A stretch of 60,546 bases of DNA from CAZPBN01 sp964584935 (GTDB lineage: Bacteria > Acidobacteriota > Aminicenantia > Aminicenantales > Aminicenantaceae): NCBI GenBank assembly GCA_964584935.1, contig CAZPBN010000016.1:1-60546 (forward strand). Reading direction: 5' to 3'. The first letter of the stretch is position 1. Every line of letters starts with the position of its first letter. A program made the translations under genes and the position numbers. This document shows, one piece after another, positions 51,486 to 60,324 of the stretch. The notes under the pieces are model-generated. The model worked only from the letters and a program-made list of their open reading frames with translations, made no database searches and had not been told where the DNA came from.

Positions 51486-52196
51486 ATGGCTATCACAGCA
51501 AAAAAACTCAAAGAAGAATTGAAAGCATTGGGAAACAGCGCTCTGGCTCATCATCCCCAAAGATTCTTTAAAACAGGAAAAGGGGAATATGGAGAAGGCG
51601 ATCGATTTATTGGAATCAAAGTGCCGGTTTTAAGAAAGCTGGCGAACAAACACTCTGATATATCGCTAGACGAAGTGCTGAAATTACTGAAATCCCCTGT
51701 TCATGAAGAACGTCAACTGTCACTCTTTATGCTGGTCCAAATATTTAAAAAGGGAAACGAGGAACAAAGAAACAATGTAACCAGAACTTATTTGGATAAC
51801 ACCCAATACATCAATAACTGGGATTTGGTAGACTGCTCCGCACATTACATTGTAGGAGAATTTTTATACGATAAAGACAGACAACTTTTATACAAACTCG
51901 CCCAATCAAAAAGCCTGTGGGAACGAAGAATAGCCATCATGTCCACATTTTATTTCATAAAAAAGAATGAATTTGATGACGCTTTGAATATCTCAGAGAT
52001 TCTACTGCATGACAAAGAAGATTTGATCCAAAAAGCTGTCGGATGGATGTTAAGAGAAATTGGTAAACGGAATAGGGATACTGAAGAAAAATTTTTGAAG
52101 AAGCATTATAAACATATGCCCAGAACCATGCTTCGCTATGCCATAGAAAAATTTCCGGAAAACAGAAGACAAATGTACCTGCAGGGAACCATTTGA
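51486..52196 (+). CDS. DNA alkylation repair protein (AlkD-like HEAT-repeat protein)
   Basis: 236 aa. KTGKGEYGEGDRFIGIKVPVLRKLANKHSDISLDEVLKLLKSPVHEERQLSLFMLV and NNWDLVDCSAHYIVGEFLY match the AlkD family; SLWERRIAIMSTFYFIKKNEF and EDLIQKAVGWMLREIGKRN, DTEEKFLKKHYKHMPRTMLRYAIEKFPENRR complete the HEAT array. It removes bulky or cationic alkylated bases. The ATG at 51486 has a weak AATAGATCA upstream. A decayed second copy of its 3' end lies at 54619-54768. Confidence 0.9.
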   Translation: MAITAKKLKEELKALGNSALAHHPQRFFKTGKGEYGEGDRFIGIKVPVLRKLANKHSDISLDEVLKLLKSPVHEERQLSLFMLVQIFKKGNEEQRNNVTRTYLDNTQYINNWDLVDCSAHYIVGEFLYDKDRQLLYKLAQSKSLWERRIAIMSTFYFIKKNEFDDALNISEILLHDKEDLIQKAVGWMLREIGKRNRDTEEKFLKKHYKHMPRTMLRYAIEKFPENRRQMYLQGTI

Positions 52197-52426
52197 TGAA
52201 AATCTGGAATTGATTTACCTGAACCATTCATAGAACAGAGGGATCTTTTATCCTGTAACAACAAATAAGCAGCAATAATGAGCACCAGAACCGTAGCTGA
52301 AGCAATAACATCGCGAACATTCCAGCTTAATCTGGATTCTTTCCGGTGATCATCGGATAGGGTTTTATAGGTCAAACCACTCAGGTCCTTTTTCGACCCT
52401 CCAGTCATCCGGCTGACCAAAAACAT
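52136..52426 (-). CDS. Hypothetical membrane-anchored protein, doubtful
   Basis: 96 aa with one transmembrane segment (DVIASATVLVLIIAAYLLL) and a good start (AAAAGGATTC before ATG at 52426). The N-terminus (MTGGSKKDLSGLTYKTLSDDHRKESRLSWN) looks like real protein; the last 30 residues overlap the 3' end of the AlkD-like gene antisense and look like shadow sequence, so it may be the 5' part of a truncated gene. Confidence 0.35.
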   Translation of the reverse strand: MFLVSRMTGGSKKDLSGLTYKTLSDDHRKESRLSWNVRDVIASATVLVLIIAAYLLLQDKRSLCSMNGSGKSIPDFHQMVPCRYICLLFSGNFSMA

Positions 52427-52457
52427 AGTGAATCCTTTTCTTTTTCTGAATTTTATA

Positions 52458-52555
52458 TTGACAGGATTCTCTTATTTCCCTTAATATCGTTATCAATGAA
52501 GCTGAAAGGGATTGGATCGAGCAAAAATGAGTCAAAATCTCAAAAAAAACGCTAA
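52458..52555 (+). repeat. Promoter-bearing dispersed repeat, copy 3
   Basis: Plus strand: TTGACA (52458-52463), 18-base spacer, TAATAT (52482-52487), then the leader with the shared short reading frame. The promoter lies about 115 bases upstream of the alcohol dehydrogenase gene in the same direction and is the best candidate to drive it. Confidence 0.7.
52496..52555 (+). CDS. Short repeat-borne peptide, NESKS type (19 aa)
   Basis: ATG at 52496 encodes MKLKGIGSSKNESKSQKKR. The core NESKSQK equals those in copies 2 and 4. The equivalent of the inner ATG seen in copies 2 and 4 is lost here. Conserved frame is the only evidence for translation. Confidence 0.35.
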   Translation: MKLKGIGSSKNESKSQKKR

Positions 52556-52601
52556 AAGAAATCCCAGCATTTAATTAATCCATATGATAGAGGAGATTAT
52601 T

Positions 52602-53619
52602 ATGAGAGCAATGGTTATAAAAAGTATAGCAGATTTAAAAAAAAGCAGGACTCCCCTTGAAATGGTTGATTTACCAATCCCTAAATTGGGAAATCGGGAT
52701 CTATTGCTTAAGGTAAAAACCTGTGGGGTCTGTCATACTGAGATTGATGAAATCGAAGGGCGGACTCCTCCCCCGAAGTTTCCGGTTGTACCCGGGCATG
52801 AAGTTATTGGAATTATTAAAGAAACTGGATCAGAGGTTAAAAAATACAAAGCCGGGGAAAGAGTGGGAGTGGGATGGATATTTTCATCCTGCCTGAATTG
52901 TCAATATTGTAAAAATGGCAACGAAAACCTTTGCGACAATTTTGTTGCTACGGGAAGAGATGTTAACGGAGGTTATGCTGAATATATGGTGGTTAATGAG
53001 AACTTTGCCTTTTCCATCCCGGATATATTTACCGATTCCCAGGCTGCCCCTTTGATGTGTGCCGGAGCCATTGGGTATCCTAACCAAGCTCGAAAACGGA
53101 GAAAATATTGGCTTAACAGGTTTTGGCGCCTCAGCTCACTTAGTCCTGAAAATGGTAAGATATGCATTTCCTGATAGCAAGATTTATGTTTTTGCTAGAA
53201 ATAAAAAGGAAAGGGAATTTTCCAGACAATTAGGAGCCGTGTGGGCAGGTGATACGAAGGATATTTCTCCAGAAAAACTTCATGCAATCATTGACACAAC
53301 CCCAGTATGGAAACCGGTTGTGGAGGCTTTGAAAAATTTAAATCCGGGAGGAAGGCTGGTTGTTAATGCTGTTCGTAAGGAAGATGTTGATAAAGAATAT
53401 CTCTTACAGCTCAATTACACCCGCGATTTATGGATGGAAAAGGAAATCAAAAGTGTGGCTAATGTGGCAAGAGGTGATTTAAATGGTTTCCTTAAACTGG
53501 GTGCCGAGATGTCATTGAAGCCTGAAATACAGGAATATGCTCTCGAAGACGCTAATAGAGCATTGACAGAATTGAAAGCAGGTGGTGTGAGAGGGGCAAA
53601 GGTATTAACCATTTCATAA
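52602..53619 (+). pseudogene. Zinc-containing alcohol dehydrogenase gene with frameshift
   Basis: From ATG 52602 (GGAGATTATT upstream) the first 160 codons are an MDR-type zinc alcohol dehydrogenase: TCGVCHTEIDEIEGRTPPP, VVPGHEVIG, GWIFSSCLNCQYCKNGNENLCDN, ending APLMCAGAIGY. The frame then shifts near 53080. The rest (NGENIGLTGFGASAHLVLKMVRY and onward to 53619) is complete in another frame and contains the nucleotide fold and C-terminal catalytic part. About four codons seem missing between GY and LTKLENG. Either a small deletion in the genome or a sequencing error; without it the protein would be about 335 aa. Confidence 0.8.
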
Positions 53620-53834
53620 TAAGGAAAATATTTATTAAATCTTTTCATGTTTTTAATAAAGTCTATTTTATTTTTTGAGCAAGTGGAAAAGCATCAGCCT
53701 GGAGAAAAAATCACAGGCAAGGCATCACATATGCCTACTATTTAAGTTGAAATTTAATGGATAACCTCGACTAGCGAATAATACAGGACAACATCAATGA
53801 AAATGAATGCTTTGTTTTTGAATAATACGTAATA

Positions 53835-54407
53835 TTAATGCCGCTTGCGGTACAGCTTTTCATCAACAGTCTGAACCATAGCTTCAAAATCAATGCCTTG
53901 TACATCAAGAAAGCCAGGTATTTTTTTAATTTCTTCTGCAGGATTTCTCAGGATTTCGTTATAGTTGAGATACAGCACTTCTAGATCATTCCGTTCGTTT
54001 ATATGGCTTTTAATCATAGCATTGAGATTCATAAACGCCTTTTTGGTTTCTTCCTTGTTGTCATCGGTAATATTTGCCATTTTTTCCATAGATTCAAGAA
54101 TTTCTTCAATGTTTCGCTCGGTATAAATGATTTTATATTTCCCTTCTGGTAAGTATTGAATGCCATAGGCTGTGACCTTAATAAAACATCCTTTATACCG
54201 ATCAAATGGAAAAGATCCTTCCATAAGTTTATTGATGATTTTTCCCCCTTCAAGCTCATAGTAGCCTTTTGGATTATTTTCATCCGGAGGTCTGCTTTCA
54301 TCTGAAGAGACAGGAATTCCTCCATTTGAAAGGATTTGCATGAGCATGGATGTCCCGGATCTTTCTATTCCAGAGACGATATAATTCACATCAGAATCTA
54401 ATCTCAT
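53835..54407 (-). CDS. Sulfotransferase-like P-loop protein
   Basis: 190 aa. YIVSGIERSGTSMLMQIL gives the 5'-phosphosulfate (PAPS) loop of sulfotransferases, and the later IIYTERNIEEILESM holds the R-x-x-x-E/S 3'-phosphate motif. GGIPVSSDESRPPDENNPKGYYE is typical of a bacterial sulfotransferase-related family. Substrate unknown; PAPS-dependence is inferred. The gene stands alone between the ADH and the uvrA region. Confidence 0.7.
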   Translation of the reverse strand: MRLDSDVNYIVSGIERSGTSMLMQILSNGGIPVSSDESRPPDENNPKGYYELEGGKIINKLMEGSFPFDRYKGCFIKVTAYGIQYLPEGKYKIIYTERNIEEILESMEKMANITDDNKEETKKAFMNLNAMIKSHINERNDLEVLYLNYNEILRNPAEEIKKIPGFLDVQGIDFEAMVQTVDEKLYRKRH

Positions 54408-54618
54408 TTTTATTCCTTAGAAATATTTTTTTATGCTGAAGCCTATCCGTGACCTGTTGAGTGCATTCTTCCCTAAAAATATAAATCTAATATTCAGCTG
54501 GTCTAAGCAGGCAAACATCTTTGTCCTCATATTCCTATCCAATTATTCTTAGGAAATATAAACCACCACAAAAAAGCTGTCAAGCACAATCGAACCGCAG
54601 AAGTTTTTAATGTCCCTA

Positions 54619-54768
54619 TGGATATTAAAAAAAATCAGCAAACGAAAGTGGGATACCGAAGAAAAACTCTCAAAGAAATACAAGCACATGTCAAGAACCA
54701 TACTTCGCTATACTATGAAGAAATTCTTGGAAAACAAAAGACAAATGTATATGAAGAAAAAAGCGTAA
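54619..54768 (+). pseudogene. Decayed second copy of the AlkD-like 3' end
   Basis: A 49-codon frame reads WILKKISKRKWDTEEKLSKK and YKHMSRTILRYTMKKFLENK then RQMYMKKKA. It matches the end of the AlkD-like protein at 51486-52196 (WMLREIGKRN, DTEEKFLKKHYKHM, RQMYLQG) clearly at both protein and DNA level. The rest of the gene is missing. A tandem-type duplication followed by deletion, or transfer of a related copy. Confidence 0.7.
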
Positions 54769-54788
54769 TGAACAATGATTTATTATAT

Positions 54789-57497
54789 TCAAAGATATTT
54801 TTTTAAGAATGAAGATGTATAGGAGTTTTTCGATTTGATGATTTCTTCTGGAGTTCCTTGAACAACGATCTCTCCTCCTTTGTCTCCTCCTTTCGGACCA
54901 AGATCTATGATATAATCGGCACATTTGATCACATCCAGATTATGTTCGATAATTGTCACGGAGTGCCCTCTGTCCACAAGTTTCTGAAAACAATCCAAAA
55001 GGACTTTTATATCATCAAGATGAAGGCCGATGGTGGGCTCATCAAAAAGATAAAGTATTTTTTTCTTTTTCTGATGAACGAGATGATAAGCAAGTTTTAT
55101 TCTCTGAAGCTCTCCTCCGGAAAGAGTTGTGGTTGGCTGCCCCAGTCTTAGATATCCCAAACCGACTTCTATAAGCGGGGATAATTTTTTCTTTATTTTA
55201 GGATGGGAGGAGAAAAAATCGCAGGCTTCAACAACACTCATCTGCAGAACATCAAAAATATTTTTTCCTTTATACTCGATTTCAAGAATATCACTTTTAA
55301 ACCTTTTTCCTTTGCAGGATTCACATGTCAACACGACATCGGAGAGAAACTGCATCTCAATAATTTGCTGACCTGCTCCCTTGCATGTCTCACATCTCCC
55401 TTTAGCTGTGTTAAAAGAGAAATAGCCCGACGTATACCCTTGTGCCCGGGCCTCCCTTGTGCTGCTGAACAGATGCCTAATTTCGTCCATAACCTTCGTA
55501 TAGGTTGCCGGTATAGACCGAGGGGATGTGCTGAGAGGAGTTTGATCCACCATTATGATTTTATCAATCAGTCCGTTTGTTATGATTTGCTTAAAGCCGT
55601 TTCGTTCCTCTCCTTTCCATCCTCTATAAAGGACATCATGGATGAGCGTGCTTTTCCCTGAACCAGAAATCCCCGTGATGCAGGTCAAGGCATTGAGGGG
55701 AAGTTCAACATGAATATTTTTCAAATTGTGTTTATGGGCATCTACTATTTCTAGAAATTTTTTCAACCGCCTTCGTTGTTCCGGTACTTCAATTCGTTTC
55801 TCTCCCCTTAAATACTGGGCAGTCAATGTGTTTCCATTCTTTAAAATGGAGTCCATGGAGCCAGAAAACATAATATTCCCTCCGTCTTCTCCAGCTCCTG
55901 GTCCTAAATCAATGAGATGTTCACCCGCTTTTATGATTTCTGGATCATGTTCCACCACCAGGACCGTATTTCCCAGATTGGTGAGAGATTTGAGTATTTC
56001 AATAAGTCTATGATTGTCCCGGGCATGAAGGCCTACGCTCGGCTCGTCTAAAATAAAAAGAGTTCCTACAAGGGAAGCACTCAGGGCTGCTGCCAGATTA
56101 ATCCTCTGGGCTTCTCCTCCGCTTAAAGTGAAAGTGATGCGGTCTAGAGTTATGTAATCAAGCCCGACTTCCAGTAAAAATTTAAGCCTGTTGTGTATTT
56201 CATAAATGAGTTTTTCAGCAACTTCCTTTTGAAACGAAGAAAGCTCAATGGTTTTGAAAAATTCGAAAGCCTCCCTCACTGTCATTTTGACCAGCTCGCC
56301 AATGGAATATCCATTGATTTTAACACTCAAAGAGCGGGGGTTGAGCCTCATTTGATTGCAGGCTGGACAAGGAATATATTTTCTATAACGGCTCAAATAC
56401 ACTCTCACCTGGATTTTGTATTTTTTCTTTTTAAGACGTTCAAAAAAACCATTAATTCCCTTGTAATATCCTTCCCCTTCGAAAACAAACCGTTTCCACT
56501 CATCTTTCAGGTCTTTGAAAGGAATATCTGTAGGGATCCCCCTTTTTTGTGCTTCAGATAATAACTTTCTCATCCGTCTGCGTGAAGCCGGTTTTGTCCA
56601 GGGCTCAACAGCTCCTTCTTCAAGGCTTTTGTTCTTGTCTGGAATTATTTTATCCTCATCCAGAACCGCTAAGTCACCGAATCCATGGCAGGATGGACAG
56701 GCGCCCTGGGGGCTGTTAAAGGAAAACATGTTTGGATAAGGCTCCTCATACAGAATCCCGCATTGTTTGCATTCAAGCCTGTTTGAAAAAATATGTTGAA
56801 ACCCTTCTTTGGTCAAAATTTTGACTTTGCCATTTCCTTTCCTCAAGGCAATCTCAAGAGAATCAACCAGCCGTTCCCTTTCATCTTTATCCAGAATAAG
56901 CTTGTCAACAAGAACATAAAGAGGCTTTTGATCGGAAGCTTTCATATCATCAATATGAACAACCTCCTTATTTTGTACAACTCTGAAAAAACCGTCTTTC
57001 TTAAGCAAATTCACATCTTCTTCCCTTCGCCAAGGGAAACAAATCCAACCCTTTGTTTCATGTGGAAGCTCGTAAAGGGCTTCAACGATTGAATCAATGG
57101 TATCCTTTTTGACAGGCTGGTTGCACTGTAAACAATATATGGTACCGATTCTGGCATAAAGAACTCTTAAGTAATCATAAATCTCAGTCACAGTGGCAAC
57201 TGTGGACCTGGGATTTTTTGTAACAGCTTTTTGTTGGATCGCAATTGCCGGAGTGATACCATCAATGACATCCGCATCCGGTTTTTCCATTCTTTGCAAG
57301 AACTGCCGGGCATAGGCGGATAAAGACTCTATATACCGGCGCTGCCCCTCAGCATAGAGCGTATCAAAAGCAAGAGAGGACTTGCCTGAACCGGATACTC
57401 CGGTAACAATCACAAGTTTATCAAGTGGAATGTCACAATTGATATTCTTAAGATTATGAACTCTTACCCCTTTTAAAATGATTTTATTTCTATCCAT
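54789..57497 (-). CDS. uvrA: Excinuclease ABC subunit A
   Basis: 902 aa. Two ABC ATPase halves: ILKGVRVHNLKNINCDIPLDKL, Walker A GVSGSGKSSLAFDTLYAEGQRRYIESLSAYARQFL, and the second GISGSGKSTLIHDVL. The signature LSGGEAQRINLAAAL, Walker B ILDEPSVGLHARD, the insertion-domain cysteines (CKQCG, CPSCHGFG) and the second zinc site (CETCKGAG, CESCKGKRF) are intact. It scans DNA for bulky lesions with UvrB. Slightly shorter than typical UvrA; the text DADVIDGITPAIAIQQKAV is the variant form seen outside proteobacteria. Confidence 0.94.
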   Translation of the reverse strand: MDRNKIILKGVRVHNLKNINCDIPLDKLVIVTGVSGSGKSSLAFDTLYAEGQRRYIESLSAYARQFLQRMEKPDADVIDGITPAIAIQQKAVTKNPRSTVATVTEIYDYLRVLYARIGTIYCLQCNQPVKKDTIDSIVEALYELPHETKGWICFPWRREEDVNLLKKDGFFRVVQNKEVVHIDDMKASDQKPLYVLVDKLILDKDERERLVDSLEIALRKGNGKVKILTKEGFQHIFSNRLECKQCGILYEEPYPNMFSFNSPQGACPSCHGFGDLAVLDEDKIIPDKNKSLEEGAVEPWTKPASRRRMRKLLSEAQKRGIPTDIPFKDLKDEWKRFVFEGEGYYKGINGFFERLKKKKYKIQVRVYLSRYRKYIPCPACNQMRLNPRSLSVKINGYSIGELVKMTVREAFEFFKTIELSSFQKEVAEKLIYEIHNRLKFLLEVGLDYITLDRITFTLSGGEAQRINLAAALSASLVGTLFILDEPSVGLHARDNHRLIEILKSLTNLGNTVLVVEHDPEIIKAGEHLIDLGPGAGEDGGNIMFSGSMDSILKNGNTLTAQYLRGEKRIEVPEQRRRLKKFLEIVDAHKHNLKNIHVELPLNALTCITGISGSGKSTLIHDVLYRGWKGEERNGFKQIITNGLIDKIIMVDQTPLSTSPRSIPATYTKVMDEIRHLFSSTREARAQGYTSGYFSFNTAKGRCETCKGAGQQIIEMQFLSDVVLTCESCKGKRFKSDILEIEYKGKNIFDVLQMSVVEACDFFSSHPKIKKKLSPLIEVGLGYLRLGQPTTTLSGGELQRIKLAYHLVHQKKKKILYLFDEPTIGLHLDDIKVLLDCFQKLVDRGHSVTIIEHNLDVIKCADYIIDLGPKGGDKGGEIVVQGTPEEIIKSKNSYTSSFLKKYL

Positions 57498-57759
57498 TAT
57501 AAACCTGATTTTATTAGCACTATAATGAAATTAATATTATATGTCCTTTAAAAATTCTATGAAAGATTTTTCTTTGAATACAAAATTAAGAATTTTGCTC
57601 TTATAAGAGACAACCGACAAGACATAAATACTTAGTCATACAAAGCATAGTCTCACACACACAAAGAAGGTCAAAAATATAAATTGGAAATTAAGGATTA
57701 GCAAATGATTAATGAGTTATAAACATTGGATTGGACAAAGGGATGAAATAATCTTCTCA

Positions 57760-57868
57760 CTATCCGACATTCGATCCGGATGAAAAGGCTCTTTCTAAAA
57801 CCGCTTGTCTTACAACGGCAGCATCTTCGGAGTTTATAACTGAATAATCAATATAAATCGAGAAAATA
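57760..57868 (-). pseudogene. Out-of-frame tail of the aminopeptidase-like gene
   Basis: Just beyond and partly overlapping the stop of the gene at 57848-59002, another minus-strand frame reads YIDYSVINSEDAAVVRQAVL, ERAFSSGSNVG and stops at 57760. It has no start and follows on exactly where the neighbour ends, so it is probably the true C-terminus, cut off by a single-base indel near 57855-57865. Confidence 0.5.
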
Positions 57869-59002
57869 TTTGTTGTTCTTTATAATAAGGTCTGACTGTG
57901 AATTACCATAAACAAAATTGACGGATTGGACACTAATTCTTGGTTGAATCGAAGAAATATAGATACGGTCGATATGAACAACTTCCTCCGGGGAAGAAAA
58001 ATCAGAAGGACCTACCTCCCCTCCAAAATGATCGCTCCTTCCAAAAGCCACATGAAATCCGAGTTTTTCATCAAGAAGTATTTCTCCAATATGCTTTATT
58101 CCAAATTCACCAAGGACGCCAAATCCAACTTCTGCCATATTGCCATAGGCAGGTTCTCTCTTCAGATGTTCCTTTTCCTGAAGAATCGGTTTCCCTTCTC
58201 CAGTTACATTGACAACCTTATTTTCCCTAATTTCATAAATCACAATATCATCTTCAAATTGGACAGGGAGAAATCCTTCAGTTTGGCTTATTGCTGTCCC
58301 TCCCCCTTCATAGGGAACAATATAAGCTTCCCCGCTGGGGAAATTCCCTGCAGTCCCTATTTCAGGGAATCTTCCACTGCTTGCATGGGCCTTCTTTTTC
58401 CTGATGTCAAAATTCATCTTGTATTCCTTCTCATTATCAACTAAAAACCTCGCATCAACATCAACAGCTCTATCAAGATGATACTTAATTAGCTGCACAT
58501 TATTATGTACTTTATCATAATCAATTTGAAAAGCTGGAATCATATCTAAAGAAAATCCTGGCATGGTTGCTGCCCTAAATTTGTATTCTTTGGCAGCATT
58601 TTTAAGGGGAGCTGTCGTCGAATATTCTGTGGGAGCTAGAATAAGCTGAATATTCTTAAACAGCACCTCAAACTCAGTACTCTCTCCAAATGCTTCTATT
58701 TTGCTCGCTATAGGCGGAAGAAATTTCTCAATAACCGTGGCATTTTGAGGCAAATCTGCATTATTCGAGCCAACTTCTGTATAAGCAATAAGAAGTGCTC
58801 CTTCCAATCCCAGAGTTCTACAATTGTCTTTTAACATATAATACCAATCTTCGGCTAGGTCTCTTCTTGCTTCCCAATTTTCATTATCTCTCTCTTGAGT
58901 TTTTGGAATATCGACCAGTATTCCAATATATTTATCTTCCGGAAGAGGTGGAAAAATCAAGCGGATTGCCTTGATAAAATCTTCTTTTTTTAACTCATTC
59001 AT
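57848..59002 (-). CDS. M29-type aminopeptidase-like protein, probably frameshifted at its 3' end
   Basis: 384 aa. N-terminal domain with FPPLPEDKYIGILVDIP; the catalytic C-terminal domain has GNFPSGEAYIVPYEG (ligand E), MAEVGFGVLGEFGI, LLDEKLGFHVAFGRSDHFGG (ligand H) and EVVHIDRIYI (H and D), matching the thermophilic M29 aminopeptidase metal site. It probably is a cytoplasmic two-metal peptidase. The 31-residue tail in another frame (57760-57868) suggests a truncated C-terminus, though the catalytic residues remain. Confidence 0.65.
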   Translation of the reverse strand: MNELKKEDFIKAIRLIFPPLPEDKYIGILVDIPKTQERDNENWEARRDLAEDWYYMLKDNCRTLGLEGALLIAYTEVGSNNADLPQNATVIEKFLPPIASKIEAFGESTEFEVLFKNIQLILAPTEYSTTAPLKNAAKEYKFRAATMPGFSLDMIPAFQIDYDKVHNNVQLIKYHLDRAVDVDARFLVDNEKEYKMNFDIRKKKAHASSGRFPEIGTAGNFPSGEAYIVPYEGGGTAISQTEGFLPVQFEDDIVIYEIRENKVVNVTGEGKPILQEKEHLKREPAYGNMAEVGFGVLGEFGIKHIGEILLDEKLGFHVAFGRSDHFGGEVGPSDFSSPEEVVHIDRIYISSIQPRISVQSVNFVYGNSQSDLIIKNNKYFLDLY

Positions 59003-59203
59003 AATGTCTCCTACATTAATTATAATATTTATAAAAAAAATATCAAATCATTTGAAAACTAGTGTGAATTCTTTATTTATAATAAAATTGAGGAAAAGAT
59101 TGGAAATAGATTATGATAAATATGGAATAATTTCTTTTTTTCTTTGTATAATAATTGAAGAGAATGAACATCAAAAAAAAATAAATTTTTAGAAGGAGGA
59201 ACG

Positions 59204-59323
59204 ATGTTAAAAAAATCATCTTTTTCCGGGAATGGGACCTACAAGCCATCTAGAACAAGAGAAAAATTCATAATACCCGAGGGAAGGATTATCAATTTCC
59301 CTATCCCAAATAGGACTGGGTAA
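59204..59323 (+). CDS. 39-aa hypothetical peptide
   Basis: ATG with a very strong ribosome site (AGAAGGAGGAACG). It encodes MLKKSSFSGNGTYKPSRTRE, KFIIPEGRIINFPIPNRTG and stops. No signal peptide and no family. It could be the start of a gene lost in the following 180 bases, or a real small protein. Confidence 0.4.
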   Translation: MLKKSSFSGNGTYKPSRTREKFIIPEGRIINFPIPNRTG

Positions 59324-59506
59324 AAAATTTATTTATCTGATAGGTTATCAATCAAATCAACAGGCTAAGCTGCATATGAAGAAGCAGTTGATCCAACAAA
59401 TCAATTATTATATTCTTATAAATTGAGAAGTTTATTTGCTTATCTTCCGTCTAAACCATTAAGATAATTCATCTTTACACTTTACTATTCTTATTCGGAG
59501 AATATA

Positions 59507-60199
59507 ATGAAAAAAAGGAGTTGTTTTCTCCTAACGCGTTTTTTATCTTGTCTAACTTTATTGATCATAATAACCATTCATGGATTCTCTTTGAATATGA
59601 ATGAAACGGAAGCATTGGATAAAAAAGTCAGAACTTTTCTGGGCAGCCATAAGCACCAGTGGAGGGATATGAATGTTCCCGAGAAAGACGGCCAGTTGCT
59701 CTATAATATCGTCATTGAAAACCGGTACACAAGAGCTCTCGAAATTGGAACATCAACAGGTCATTCTGGCATCTGGATTGCCTGGGCTCTCAGTAAAACA
59801 GGAGGAAAGTTGACCACCGTCGAGATCGATGAACGACGTTATAAAGAAGCCTTGGTTAATTTTGAAAAGGCAGGGCTTTCGGAATATATCGACGCCAGAC
59901 TGGCAGATGCCCACGAACTCGTCCCCGAACTGGAAGGACCCTTTGACTTTGTATTCATTGATGCTGATAAATGGTGGTATACAAATTACGCAAAAGCAGT
60001 GATTCCAAAACTGGCATCAGGGGGATGCCTATCAGCTCACAATGTGTATCAATCAAGAGGGGATAGATGGGACAGAGGAGGATTCAGCGGCACTGCAGAA
60101 TACTATAAATTCATGAAGGAACAAGAAGAATTCGAATCCTCCATTCTGTCTGAAAGTCGCAGTGGGCTTTCTGTTAGCTATAAAAAAAAAGTAGATTGA
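59507..60199 (+). CDS. Secreted-type O-methyltransferase (class I, SAM-dependent)
   Basis: 230 aa. An N-terminal hydrophobic segment (RFLSCLTLLIIITIHGFSL) could be a signal peptide or anchor, which is odd for a methyltransferase. Then YTRALEIGTSTGHSGIWIAWAL (motif I), KLTTVEIDERRYKEALVNF (motif II) and FDFVFIDADKWWYTNYAKAVI (the D-x-D/K region of catechol-type O-methyltransferases). It is a caffeoyl-CoA/catechol OMT-like enzyme, substrate unknown. Confidence 0.82.
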   Translation: MKKRSCFLLTRFLSCLTLLIIITIHGFSLNMNETEALDKKVRTFLGSHKHQWRDMNVPEKDGQLLYNIVIENRYTRALEIGTSTGHSGIWIAWALSKTGGKLTTVEIDERRYKEALVNFEKAGLSEYIDARLADAHELVPELEGPFDFVFIDADKWWYTNYAKAVIPKLASGGCLSAHNVYQSRGDRWDRGGFSGTAEYYKFMKEQEEFESSILSESRSGLSVSYKKKVD

Positions 60200-60324
60200 C
60201 AAGCCTCGCCAAAATGAATGGAAACAACAGAAGAGGTCCTTAACAGCAGTAAATCCATTATGATTGAATTATCAATAAAATTGAAACTCAAATCACTCAT
60301 TTAAATATTTAAGATTTTAATTCC

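Noticed and set aside
57840..57870. Programmed ribosomal frameshift at the end of the peptidase-like gene.
   Set aside because: No slippery heptamer or following stem was evident, so a plain indel or sequence error is more likely.
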